A DNA stretch of 64,000 bases from Armigeres subalbatus (lineage: Eukaryota > Arthropoda > Insecta > Diptera > Culicidae): positions 135,655,822 to 135,719,821 of the forward strand of contig NC_085141.1 of NCBI RefSeq assembly GCF_024139115.2. Reading direction: 5' to 3'. Below, piece after piece: positions 1 through 10,097 of this stretch. The position numbers were made by a program, and so were the translations under genes. A model generated the notes under the pieces. The model worked only from the letters and a program-made list of their open reading frames with translations. It had not been told where the DNA came from and searched no databases. The stretch's first letter is position 1; the number at the start of each line of letters is the position of its first letter.

Positions 1-76
1 CGTGTATTTTTCGTTGCGACTAAAAATGAGCGGAGTAGATTTTTTTTATGGGCGGCACAATATTTAAGTCGTCTAT

Positions 77-956
77 CACTCAAAATAATCTACACTTCAA
101 TGCCACCTGGAAAATCACGTAGATCAGACAGAATGAACTTTCTCCTGACTTCATCTGTCGAAGGTAAAAATCATTGGACCTTAGATAGAAAACAAATTGA
201 AGACCAGTAATTGTTATCGTGGGGCACTGTGTATGTTACGTGGAAATCACGTGGATGTTCTCAGTATTCATTCACTATTTTAGTTCACTAGGTGCTGTTG
301 TTCGCTGCCATTTCTGATTGACTTCTAATAAAGAAGTCGAAAATTAACTTAGAAATTTGTTACAATTCATAGAAAACAAGTGGTTTTCGTACAGCAAACC
401 AACGATATCGATTGTTAGTAGAACAAGCCATGTCTACTTAACTTCTTAAATCTGCAGAAATTGAACAAAGGTATGTACAACATAACTAATGCAGATGTAC
501 ATAAATGAAATATTTTTTCTCATACTTTTGTAGAAATCCAAAATTACTACCGTTTGTGGCAAATAGCACACCATAAAATGTATAAAAGCAACACCGATGA
601 AATGGCAGTGACGGAGAAGCTACACATTTGTTTCGTTTTTTGATGTCTATTAAATATATTTTATGCCTCAAAGTTCTTGACTTATTTTAATTGAATAATA
701 ATAGCTAAAGAAAAATACCTTGAAATACAAATTAAATATCCATAATGATCACCAAAACACCATTTACTTTTTATCAGAACATAACTTTGATGCCACCGGA
801 AAAGTCACGTAGCTATTATGTGATACTCCAGTAACATGATAAGAGTTCACGAGTTCATTTGTCACCTACGATTCACGTAGCTGCTACGTGAAAAGTATGA
901 TGGAAAAAAGCCACTTATGTTTTCACGTAACATTGACGTTTGGAATATTTTGAGTG
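77..956. repeat. Inverted-repeat element with CACTCAAAATA ends
   Basis: The left end (CACTCAAAATAATC) and the right end (read in reverse, CACTCAAAATATTCC) form an imperfect inverted repeat that continues for about 40 bases as a CAATG-CC/TT-AC-TG-AAAA pattern. A TA sits next to each end. The interior repeats the motif TCACGTAG several times, including a self-complementary block near 873-897. No coding frame is credible. It is probably a non-autonomous TA-flanked DNA element. Confidence 0.5.
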
Positions 957-994
957 TAGATGTGTTGAAAGCAGGGACGGGAATGGTTGACATT

Positions 995-1603
995 TCTCGC
1001 TTAACTTTTCAAAAGGACCTAAGTAACATTTTTTTTTTCATGAATTAATTTTAATAGCGCAATCAACAGAACAACATGAAAGCTATTGATTGCAGTATTC
1101 AAATTAATTCATGGAAAACCCAAATTTATCCACCGGTGGTGATGATGCCTTTCTCGATTCAATATGTTGAATTCAAATTAATATTGTAAAAACAGTGCTT
1201 ATTGCCTACATTTCGGCGGTAAAAAGATTTGGTGCAATTCTAGTACGTTGCTTAAAAATTACTTACCGTGGGTTACCGTGGGTTGCGCCACGGCTAAAAT
1301 GATTGATGATTCAATGTGCATTTGTGTTTTTGTTGATTAAAAAATAAAAATATAATCCAAACTGCTTGATTTATTAAAAAACAAAAACAATAGTGTCCAA
1401 CTAGGAAATTTGCTCCGTCGAATGAAACCAGTTGCACTCGAATCTGTCAAGCCCTTCTATATGAAACGCGTTTAACAAAAAAAAAATATTTATGGGCTAC
1501 ACACATACACACTTTTGGAGTGAAATTATAGCCTTCTGGTACAACTTTGTTGTACGAGAAAGGCAAAAATGTTACTTAGGTCCTTTTGAAAAGTTAAGCG
1601 AGA
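995..1603. mobile_element. Palindromic MITE (family P1), copy 1, split
   Basis: The left arm, loop and inner part of the right arm lie at 995-1113. The outer right arm (AATGTTACTTAGGTCC ... GTTAAGCGAGA) is at 1565-1603. Intact relatives at 44570-44723 and 49369-49525 fold into one hairpin of roughly 155 bp with ends TCTCGCTTAAC/GTTAAGCGAGA, so about 450 bp has been inserted into this copy. Confidence 0.8.
1114..1564. mobile_element. MITE with CCTTTCTCG ends inserted in P1
   Basis: The inserted segment has GCCTTTCTCG near its left edge and CGAGAAAGGC at its right edge. Its right part, read on the minus strand, resembles the repeat that begins at 42126 (CCTTCCTCGTTCAACAAAG). The exact left boundary is unclear and no target duplication could be fixed. 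Confidence 0.5.
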
Positions 1604-1811
1604 TTTCTTTTTACCATTCATTCTTCCATCAGGGATGCCAGACATACAGACATGTCTGTATTTATACAGACATTTGGTCTTGCATACAGACTTCATACAG
1701 ATTACAGACATTATACAGACTTTTGATTAAAGTTACAGACTTTTACAGACATTCAGTTTTTAAAAAAAACTTTGGGCTGGAAACAGAATCCTGTTGAGCT
1801 TTCCAATAAAA

Positions 1812-2100
1812 CTTCTTCTTCTTCTTCTTGGCATTACATCCCACACTGGGACAGAGGCGCCTCGCAGCTTAGTTAAGCACTTCCACAGTTATTAACCGCG
1901 AGGTTTCTAAGGCAAGTTTCCATTTTGCATTCGTATATCATGAAGCTAACATGATGATACTTTTATGCCCAGGGAAGTCGAAACAATTTCCAATCCGAAA
2001 ATTGTCTAGACCGGCACCGGGAATCGAACCCAGCCACCCTCAGCATGGTCTTGCTTTGTAGCCGCGCGTCTTACCGCACGGCTAAGAAGGGCTATTTTGG
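1812..2100 (-). mobile_element. tRNA-derived SINE, Feilai type
   Basis: Read on the minus strand it starts with a tRNA-like head. This holds an A-box-like TTAGCCGTGCGG and a B box GGTTCGATTCC, and the element ends in an AAG repeat tail. The 14-base flanks at 1798-1811 and 2101-2114 (GCTTTCMAATAAAA) differ at one position and are the target duplication. The same family occurs at 14617-15171. The name Feilai is assigned from memory of the Ae. aegypti SINE and is less certain than the SINE call. It sits inside the hAT-like element. Confidence 0.82.
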
Positions 2101-2152
2101 GCTTTCAAATAAAATCGTTATAGGGATTTCGTACGAAATTCTATAAGGTTTC

Positions 2153-2328
2153 TGTGCAATTCGACATCGCGCATATTTGTCACCCATCATGTTTGCACTG
2201 CTGCACTCGCGAGGAATGTGGGATCAACTGCCCGCGAATGTGTATACTAACGATGACTGATAGGATCTGTCATTTGACACATGCATGCTAGGCCTGTTCA
2301 TGATAATAGGCCTGTCCAATGCCACACA
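2153..2328. repeat. Left LTR of the TRIM-like element
   Basis: 176 bp, TGTGCAATTC at the start and GCCACACA at the end, directly after the GTTTC duplication. It matches the right copy over its full length by eye. Confidence 0.85.
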
Positions 2329-2890
2329 TCTTCCCTCTTTTCAAAAAAAAAAGTGCATTAACCCTTTTCTTCTGCATAAAAAAAAAATAACACCTACGAC
2401 ATATTATGTATCATCCGGTTACGCTCTCATCATGATACAAAAGCATCTTGCAGCAGACAATCATTCCCGGCACTCCATTGTATTGCGTGCATCTCATTTC
2501 ATAATCGAGGAACACACTTAAATGATGGCTCACATAAATATGGGAAACCACTCTCAAGGAACTCCCATGCAGTGGGCGTCTCGACTCGCAATTGTACTCA
2601 CAACTCGTGAAGTAACATTTCACGTGTACTTCAAATCACTACCACTACTTCTGCTTTTTTCGAACACACGTCCAATGCACTGTGCATTCACATTTGTGAA
2701 ACAACCAGCAACAAAAACCAGATACCGTAACTAAAAAAAAGGTCGATGAACAGCTCCAAATCATGGCAGAATATCTAATATCAGTTAAATCAATCCTCTT
2801 GTGTACCTGTGACATTTCGGATCCACAACACAAAACTACTTGTAGGTCATCGACCATCGCTAAGCAAGAGACTCTTGCTTGGCTGAACTG

Positions 2891-3165
2891 TGATCACTCC
2901 GATCAACAATAACACCGTACTTCTTGCGGGCGTCCCACCAACGCAGAGGAAGAAACTTTTGAATGCGGGCGTCCCACCACGCAGAATTGTGACCATTCCG
3001 ATCCACAATAACACCGTTCTTCTTGCGGGCGTCCCACCAACGCAGAGGAAGAAACACTTGAATAAGGGGGTGCCATCACGCAGAATTGTGATCATTCCGA
3101 TCCACAATAACACCGTTCTTCTTGCGGGCGTCCCACCAACGCAGAGGAAGAAACACTTGAATGCA
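2891..3165. repeat. 99-bp tandem repeat, about 2.8 units
   Basis: TTCTTGCGGGCGTCCC starts at 2921, 3020 and 3119, an exact 99-bp period. Because 99 is divisible by three, the repeat leaves open frames on both strands with a 33-residue period. No known protein resembles these, so I read them as a consequence of the period, not as a gene. Confidence 0.85.
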
Positions 3166-4201
3166 AACATTCACCGCGCAACACTGTGATTCATCTTCAG
3201 CTATACCAATCAAGCTCTCTTTATTGAACTCTGTCGCTCCCCTAGACAACGCATGCGAAATCGATTCTTCCTTTTCATAGTTTTATCTTTTATTCTTCTT
3301 CTTATTACAGTTGACCGACTTTTCATAGCGCTATAAGTGTTTCCAATTCGCGAAAGTGTTTTTTTATGTTTCACAATGGTTTTCATATCGGAGTAAAACA
3401 CATTCATAACTATATAATATCAGGCATCACTGTTATATTTGAATACTCTTCAAAAGGGAGAAATCTTCGAAAATCAAAAGTAATTCAGAATATTGTATTC
3501 AAGATGCTAGATACATCTGATAGTTCGTGGTAGCGTTTGGCTGAATGCAGATGACATTACATTTTCTCTTCAAGTCCCATCACAAATTGCACCTTAAATT
3601 TTCCCAAAGGATAGTTGAAAAACATTCAAAGAGTACCCCGATCTTTCAAAACTTTGCCAACCTCGTAGCATACACTAGCCATCAACAAATTAGAAAATTT
3701 CTGTAGCACTTTCCAATCCATTGCACATCCAAAGAACTGTACGAATACGTGTTCTTGATAATTCAAACTATTGTAATAAAAAAAACATTTAAACATTATA
3801 ACATTTAGTTTCAAAATGAACTTGGTTTGAAAATAAAACTCTGAAGTTCTTATTGGTGTATTTAAGTTTATCGCCAATCACACACTTGATTAGTCCATTA
3901 AGAATCAAATCAAATCGGCGAGATCGTATCTAAGAAACTACTTCTCTTAACAAATTGAAAGAGACTGGCAAACAAGCATATCTTTTTGCGTTCCCCTTTC
4001 CGCAGAAATAACTCGGTTTGACATTGGAGTGTTTACAAAAAACTAAAACATAATCGTCACTCTTCTTACCAATGCAAAAAGCTCCGCTGCCTTTACTTTT
4101 TTCGGCTGCGTCCGAAATTGTTTTTTTTTCACACTTTTCTATAAACATGATGGGTGACTTTATGCGAAATATGTTTATGCACTCCTGGCAGGATCGCCAA
4201 A

Positions 4202-4377
4202 TGTGCAATTCGACATCGCGCATATTTGTCACCCATCATGTTTGCACTGCTGCACTCGCGAGGAATGTGGGATCAACTGCCCGCGAATGTGTATACTAAC
4301 GATGACTGATAGGATCTGTCATTTGACACATGCATGCTAGGCCTGTTCATGATAATAGGCCTGTCCAATGCCACACA
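4202..4377. repeat. Right LTR of the TRIM-like element
   Basis: Second 176-bp copy, followed at once by the GTTTC duplication. Confidence 0.85.
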
Positions 4378-4382
4378 GTTTC

Positions 4383-6000
4383 CAAACGGTATCATTTTGG
4401 AATTCCAAGCGGATCCTTTCAGGCTTTTGAACGGCATCCATTTTGGGTGCCAAACAGAATCCTTTTAGAATTTCAAACGGAAAGATTGTTCGATTCCTTT
4501 CGGGAACGTAAAAAGATTGCATTCAGAAGTCCAAAATTAATCCATTCAAAAGCACAAAAACCCATTAGGTTGCGCTAAAGATATCAGATCGTACGGATTT
4601 TCAATCAGAATTATTTGAACTTCCGAACGTAATCCTTCAGAGTTCACTTACGGAATCTATTAGATTTTCTGAACGAAATTCTTTTGGGCTTTTAAAAGTA
4701 ATCACTCTGGGCTTCCCAAAGAAATCCTTTTGGACTTCCAAACGGAATTGATGGGATTCTGTACAAAATCGTTCTAGAATTAAGAACGGAATACTTTTGG
4801 TCTTCCGAACGGAATCTTTTGGACAGAATACAGTATCCCCCCGCTTATCCGGACCTCGGTAGTCCGACGACTCGTTAGTCCGGATCTCGCTAATTCGGAA
4901 ATTTCCGGATTAAAAAGTATCAACACCCATTTAAACACATTATACTGTCAGTTTTCAAATTTGTGCTGTGATTTTGTTTTGGTTCATTTGTATGGATTTG
5001 ACAGTCGGATTAACGAGAGAAACCCCGATAGTCCGGCCATACATTTGTCGGATCAGTGGGGGTATACTGTACTTTTGGTCTTCCGAACGGAGTCTTTTGG
5101 ACTTTCGATGGGAGAGTTCTGGGCTTCTGAACGGAATCTTTTTCTGCTTCTGGGCAAGAGATTCTGATTAGAATACTTATAGATTTCCTACCGAAGCTCT
5201 AACATAATTTGGATAGGATGCGCGAAAGGAATCGATTCGAAAACCTAGAAGAGATCTCTTCAAAAGCCGAAAAGAACTCCGTTCAGAAAACCAAAAAATC
5301 ACGGTTTGTAAAACAAAAACAAGGCGTTTCTCTGAGTTTCAGAGCGAAATTATTTGGGATTCTGGAAGAAATTTGTGCAGTGTAATCTGACTGTAGGCAA
5401 GCGGGAGCCACGTGTACTTCCAACACTCTATGCCATTTGATGGTTCACTGCATGTGGCTATCGACACATTGTCCGATTGCTTTGATTGCTAATAATGTGA
5501 CTGTCAGGTATGGTTCGCATTGAGCCTACTTCGATGGTTTCAAAGTAATTTAGTATTTGTTTTGTATAGTAAATGGCAAGTGCTATTTCGCTGCCACACA
5601 AAATTCTTTTGGGCTTCCTAAAAAGAATTCTTTTGGATTTCCGAACGAAACCTTGTTGGGCTTCTCAACGAAATTATTTTGGACTTTACTTTCAAACGGA
5701 CTCGGACTTTCGAAAAGAATACTTTTGGAATTCCAAGTGGAGCCATTTGGGCTTCTGAATGCATTTTTTCTGTTTCAGTAAAAGGGATATCCTTTTGGGA
5801 TTCCGAAGCCTTAAAAGATAACGTTCGGAAGCCAAAACGATTTTGTTCAAAAGCGCAAAAAGAGTTCTGTTCGGAAGCCCAAAAAGACCAAAGGTTTACT
5901 CTGTTTGCAAACCCAAAAGATCCGTTTTTTGGGTTTCTAACCGGTTTTTTTTTCTGTGCCTCTCCTCCGAGCTGAACTCTTTTGAATTTCCCAACGGATT
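4383..6000. repeat. Degenerate short tandem array inside the hAT-like element
   Basis: Units of about 20-30 bases repeat variants of GAATCCTTTTGGGCTTCCGAACG throughout, interrupted at 4831-5069. The same units occur left of the LTR element (about 1755-1800 and 2095-2147), so the array is the original core of the element. All open frames here are translations of the repeat. Roughly 5380-5580 does not match the unit and I cannot classify it. Confidence 0.7.
4831..5069. mobile_element. pogo/Tigger-type MITE, TA TSD
   Basis: Ends CAGTATCCCCCC and GGGGGTATACTG form an inverted repeat that continues into CTTATCCGGAC/GGATCAG. TA lies at 4829-4830 and 5070-5071. CAGTA-CCCCC-TTATCCG ends are typical of the pogo/Tigger branch of Tc1/mariner. 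There is no coding capacity. Confidence 0.75.
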
Positions 6001-6117
6001 ATCAGTTAGAAGGTTGCGTATATATTATCGATTTGTTACATTCGCATACATATTGATAAGAACATTATTCAGAGCTTTGTAGTGGAATATCTTCACTTAG
6101 CATAAGACAAGAAAGTA

Positions 6118-6545
6118 TTATCCCTTTTAATTCCACCACTTGATGGTAACTTTAGAGTAATTTCCAAAAATACGTACAGTGATCGTTCGCTAATTGGGGC
6201 ACGACCTCACCCCAACTAGCAAATGCCGTTCGCTAATTGGGGCGTTTTGACGAGCGTCAATGTTGTTTACTTTTTGCATTGAACAAAGGAAAATTTTACG
6301 CGCCAGAAAATATCGATCCCGCCAAACACGGAAACGAAACGTCAACGCGTTTTTGACATCACATTCTGACGTTTAGCTGCTTTTTAATTGGGTTTCGCCC
6401 CAATTAGCGAACCCCCAACTAAAAAGCGCCCCAACTAGAAAAAACCCAATTAGCGAACGTTCACTGTATTTCGACCTCAACAGCAACCTTACTTGTCTTT
6501 AGTGTATCATACTTGACGCGACTAAGTCCTACACCGACATTTTGA
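6118..6545. mobile_element. Decayed MITE of the TTAATTCCACCA family, split
   Basis: The pieces TTTAATTCCACCACTTGATGG and AATACG before 6176, and TATTTCGACCTCAACAGC after 6466, match the intact element at 14816-15057. The copy is interrupted by the TA MITE at 6177-6466. Confidence 0.5.
6177..6466. mobile_element. TA-flanked MITE with CAGTGA/GTTCGCTAATTGG ends
   Basis: Left end CAGTGATCGTTCGCTAATTGG and right end CCAATTAGCGAACGTTCACTG are inverted repeats, with TA at 6175-6176 and 6467-6468. The motif GTTCGCTAATTGGGG recurs inside, in both orientations near the ends. No coding frame. Confidence 0.75.
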
Positions 6546-6702
6546 TTCTTGAAACCTCGATATTCTACGTTGTCAAAAGTGCATGATTTTTAAATATTTT
6601 TTTAATTCCTGTACCTTATGAACTCCATACAGACAAATACAGACATTTTGCTGAGATTAATACAGACTTCTAAAAATTGTATCTGGCATCCCTGTCTTCC
6701 AT

Positions 6703-7305
6703 GCAATAACAGAAGAACAAAACCACGGCAGCAGCAGCCAGAGCCACGCTAAGCAGACGACAGTCAGATCATGGTTTTTTCTATTTTCTCTCCCCACAAT
6801 TCATGTTATCGTAAAATAATTTCACAACGTATAACCGTTTATGGCGGGAAATATTCATTTCATTACTCCTTGCTCATTACTTTAGAGGTAAGAACGAATA
6901 AATAAGTACCTACGGGTCACACCTTCTAGGCTTTGCGCCACATGTAATTAAACTCGATTCTGTACTGTTTGCGCTGCGCACGAGCCGAAACAAAAAATCT
7001 CATGCAAATGCTGACCGCACGCCGGCACGACTCTAACGTAGCAGCAAATAAACAGTTTGTCTCATCGGCAAAACAATTTTTTTTTGGAAAACTGTTTCGG
7101 CTTGTTTCGTGTATGAAATTTGATTGGATAAAATTGTAAATATTCGCATAATCAAAGTGTATTAATGTACATTTCCATACACTGGTTGAGAGAGCTATCT
7201 GGTAGCCCAACAAAGCAAAAATAGTAGCTTCACTGTGTGTCGACTCGAGAAAAATTATAAAAAGTAGCCTCCCTAGAATTTTTCCTTAGTTACGCCAATG
7301 GATAT
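6703..7305. other. No gene recognised
   Basis: AT-rich sequence following the hAT-like element. No repeat pair, RNA gene or plausible coding frame was seen. Confidence 0.6.
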
Positions 7306-7401
7306 GTTAGGGTGTAAATGTGTCGGGAGAAATGAAGACCTCTCAATAGCAGCTTCTGTATGAGCAGGTCTTCATTTCTCCCGCCACATTTACATCCTAA
7401 C
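7306..7401. repeat. Hairpin, about 35-bp arms
   Basis: GTTAGGGTGTAAATGTG...AATGAAGACCT is followed, after about 24 bases, by its near-perfect reverse complement. It could be a very small foldback element. No target duplication is evident. Confidence 0.7.
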
Positions 7402-7469
7402 AAACTTCAAGAATTTAAGTCTTTTTCCCGGGTTACGACTGCTCTAACGAATTCATTACTAAAAATATC

Positions 7470-7945
7470 TAAGAACTGCAGAACAGTAGATTTTCACTGC
7501 TCTCAAACTGTTTTGCAACCATACTCGCTAGGACGGGGACCGTAGAATGGCCTGCTGGCACCGTGTTCACAGCTTGTGCCTCTACCCAATGTGTTACTTG
7601 CTGTTCGCGAGACTCAATCTCGTCAATCCGGCTTCTTACACTTCAGTTTCGAACTCCTCCTGTAGCGATTCCTCCAAAAGCTGATACTTTTCATTCACGT
7701 ACTTTTTTTCCAACTCTAGCTCCATCAATTTCTTGTCAAGATCTCGTTGAGCCTCAAGCCGCTGCATGTTTAATTCTAAACGCGCTTTCCGAGATGCAGA
7801 TGACGAGGCGATGGAACTAGTTGTCTTAACGGAGTCTGTGACGCCGGCACAAGAATAATGCCACCAGATAGAACATTTGTCACAAGCAACTAAGTTGTCG
7901 ACAGAATCCGGTCTTTGACACGCCACGCAGCTGTATGTATTGCTG
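7470..7945 (-). pseudogene. BEL/Pao-type gag fragment
   Basis: Minus-strand sequence encodes a Cys/His cluster of PHD-like spacing (C-x2-C ... C-x2-C-x4-H-x2-C, with the run CDKCSIWWHYSCAGV). A Ser-rich stretch follows, then a charged coiled coil (RLEAQRDLDKKLMELELEKK). I associate this arrangement with the N-terminal part of mosquito BEL/Pao gag proteins; this is family memory, not a search result. The open segment (7636-7926) ends in a stop, and related coding continues in another frame to about 7470. It runs opposite to the BEL pol at 10.1 kb, so it is not simply the 5' part of that copy. Confidence 0.55.
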
Positions 7946-9640
7946 TTTGAGAAAACCTTCCCACAATCCTGACAACTATGTCGCTTAATCCCAATATGAC
8001 CGGTTTTAACATGGTTGTTCAGATAAGACTAGGGGAAAAGTGGGTAAAACCGACACCTTAAGCAACTTTACAGTTCCCCAATGTATGAAGCAATTTTCCG
8101 GTCTAAAAATTTCATACAAGCATACTTTGGCTCTAAATGCATCAGTCCATGTGGTCTCAGGACAATATTTCTTGATAGAATTTGATTTATGATGAAAACG
8201 CGAATAGTCCATCTTCCAGCCCAACCAGCTGGGGTGCGGGTAAGATCGACACCACATGAGGGTAAAACCGACACATCAAGTCGTTATGGAATCGAACATC
8301 AGAACAATTCTAAATGATGTTACAACATAATTGGAAATGTTTAACAACATTCATTTTGATATGTGTGTGTGGAATTCATGTTTAGGGGTCACTCATAAAC
8401 AATGGTTGAACAAAATTTTATATGTTTAAAATCATCACCACATATCATATTTTATTTAGTTTCTGTAGTGGGCAAAATATATAGAGTATAAGAATGTTAG
8501 TAACAAATTTACCAACTACTGCAAATATTGACCTACATTTAAATTACACTTATTTGAAAAAGTTGTTTATAACGGCGATTTAAAATAAATGCGTATGGAG
8601 CAGTTATGACAATAAATGAAAATAACTAGTTCCGTAGTTGACAAGCTACATGTTTACAGGGGTGAAATGGATCTCAAAAGAACAACACTAGAGAACGGAT
8701 TGAATATATCTAACAGCAAAATAAGCCTAAAAATACGGTTCTTCTTTGAGTGCTATTATTATCCGACCTGGAGGTTTTCCTTGACGACTCATTATTACCC
8801 CCTAGACCTATTGTCACGCCCAATGATGATATGGTATGTAATCAGTCTTTGATTAAGTTATATTTCCCGGCGCCTTGTTTTCCTATACTTGAATTATAGT
8901 ATGCGAATGATGAGTCTAATAAAACAGAGGTATTTCGTGATTCGATGGCAGGTGTCGAATTCACCCCAACTGATAACATAATAATGATGAGATACATGTG
9001 GATGTTTATAATTAGACAAGTAAACTATTTTTCTACAACATACACAAAATGATGTTCAATTATGGATCAGAGATGGATTAAATACTGAAAATCAACAAAT
9101 TATTGTCGAAAAAGCTTAAACATCGATGACAAAATTTCACATGACTCATCTCTTAAATGGTGATCAATGCTAATTTTCTGTTTATTATGACTCTTACACG
9201 TCTCCGCCAGTTACAAAATGACTAGAAATACAAGAAATCAAACGTTTATTCAAAGTGTGTTGAAATTCTGTCGGATAATCACTTGAAGTCAGAGATTTGA
9301 GGTGGTGTCGGTTTTACCCGCAGTGTCGGTTTTACCCACAATTCCCCTACTTTTGGAAGGCTTTATGGTCATCGCAAAGTTGACACATGTAACTTTTGAC
9401 GACGTTGTGCGTCTCCGAGTGATTTTTGAGTTCCTGAGATGTTCGGAAGGCTCGGTCACACAGCGTGCAGAGAAAGTTTCGTTCCTCTGAGTGAGTTTTT
9501 CTATGCGCATGAAGGTTACTGGAAGTCCTAAAGAGCTTACTGCAGATCTCGCACTGGAACCTCCAACCTCATTGTTGTGTACTCGCAGGTGTAACTGCAA
9601 GTTTCCGGATTGGGCAAAACGACGATTACAAACACCGTCG
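7946..9640 (-). pseudogene. C2H2 zinc-finger protein fragment, split by a transposon
   Basis: Reading the minus strand from about 9640, several zinc-finger units follow one another: CNRRFAQSGNLQLHLRVH, CEICSKLFRTSSNLHAHRKTH, CTLCDRAFRTSQELKNHSETH and the start of a fourth (CQLC). The fourth resumes beyond a transposon with SYLNNHVKTGH, then CQDCGKVFSNSNT before a BEL-type gag fragment begins. A one-base frame change lies between the first two fingers and the transposon interrupts the fourth. Zinc fingers of this kind usually bind DNA in the nucleus. This copy cannot make such a protein. The parent gene is not identifiable from what remains. Confidence 0.72.
8032..9347. mobile_element. TA-flanked element with GGGTAAAACCGACACC iterons
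   Basis: Ends GGGGAAAAGTGGG... and its reverse partner ...CCCACAATTCCCC, with TA at 8030-8031 and 9348-9349. The unit GGGTAAAACCGACAC occurs at the left end near 8040 and in variant form near 8232 and 8262. Two tandem inverted copies lie at the right end near 9302-9335. No transposase frame is present. It is inserted in the zinc-finger pseudogene. Confidence 0.75.
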
Positions 9641-9659
9641 TGATCGTGATCATGCAGCT

Positions 9660-10090
9660 TCCTGTTTTACACTAATGTGTGCACCTAACTCCGTAATACA
9701 AAATTTAGATTAATTTGTTTACTAACTAGTACCCAATCCGCGCATGTGGCAATATTCAAATAGGGTTACTGCTCCTGGACTTCATCTCATAGCTCCGATA
9801 TTCGTCCTACGAAAAACAAAGCAATGAAAAGGTATTTGATTTGTTTATTATTTTGTGATTTTTTTCTGCAGTGAGCACGCATGTTAGCAAAAAGAAGCGA
9901 CGAAATTGGTGCCGTATTTCTTTGTTTCACGATGAGATGAATATATGTTCAGTGAGATTGAAAACGGAACAGTTCCCTAATGCTAATGCTAAACCAAAGG
10001 TACAGCTGCATAGCTGTACTTAATCAAAATTTCAGTAGCAATTCAAAAACATCTTCAATTTTCAATTTCCTTTTGCGTAGTTGTGTAGTA
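9660..10090. other. No gene recognised
   Basis: Sequence between the zinc-finger remnant and the BEL pol. No LTR related to the 3' one could be found here, so the BEL copy appears to lack its 5' end. Confidence 0.5.
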
Positions 10091-10097
10091 GCAGATG

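Larger units (their letters stand above)
2153..4377. mobile_element. Short non-autonomous LTR element (TRIM-like)
   Basis: Two direct repeats of equal length (176 bp) that look identical by eye lie at 2153-2328 and 4202-4377. Each begins TGTG and ends CACA, and the pair is bracketed by the 5-bp duplication GTTTC at 2148-2152 and 4378-4382. TG...CA ends with a 5-bp duplication are the mark of integrase-mediated LTR insertion. The 1.87-kb interior has no gag or pol frame. It does hold a 99-bp tandem repeat. No convincing primer binding site or polypurine tract was found. LTRs this similar imply a young insertion, younger than the hAT-like element it sits in. Confidence 0.85.
1630..6694. mobile_element. 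Non-autonomous hAT-like element, 8-bp TSD
   Basis: The termini are CAGGGATGCCAGA and its exact reverse complement TCTGGCATCCCTG, 13 of 13 bases. They are flanked by the perfect 8-bp duplication TCTTCCAT at 1622-1629 and 6695-6702. Both subterminal regions carry repeats of ACAGAC, about eight on the left and three on the right. A CAGGG-type end, an 8-bp duplication and short subterminal repeats are typical of the hAT superfamily. No transposase is present. The original interior is a degenerate short-repeat array. A SINE, a short LTR element and two TA MITEs were later inserted, which accounts for most of the length. Confidence 0.82.

Noticed and set aside
2010..2095. tRNA-like segment on the minus strand
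   Set aside because: It has A- and B-box-like words but no cloverleaf or anticodon arm, and it continues into a SINE body with target duplication.
2847..3189. Overlapping open frames on both strands with 33-residue repeats
   Set aside because: Explained by a 99-bp tandem repeat inside an LTR element; no codon or family support.
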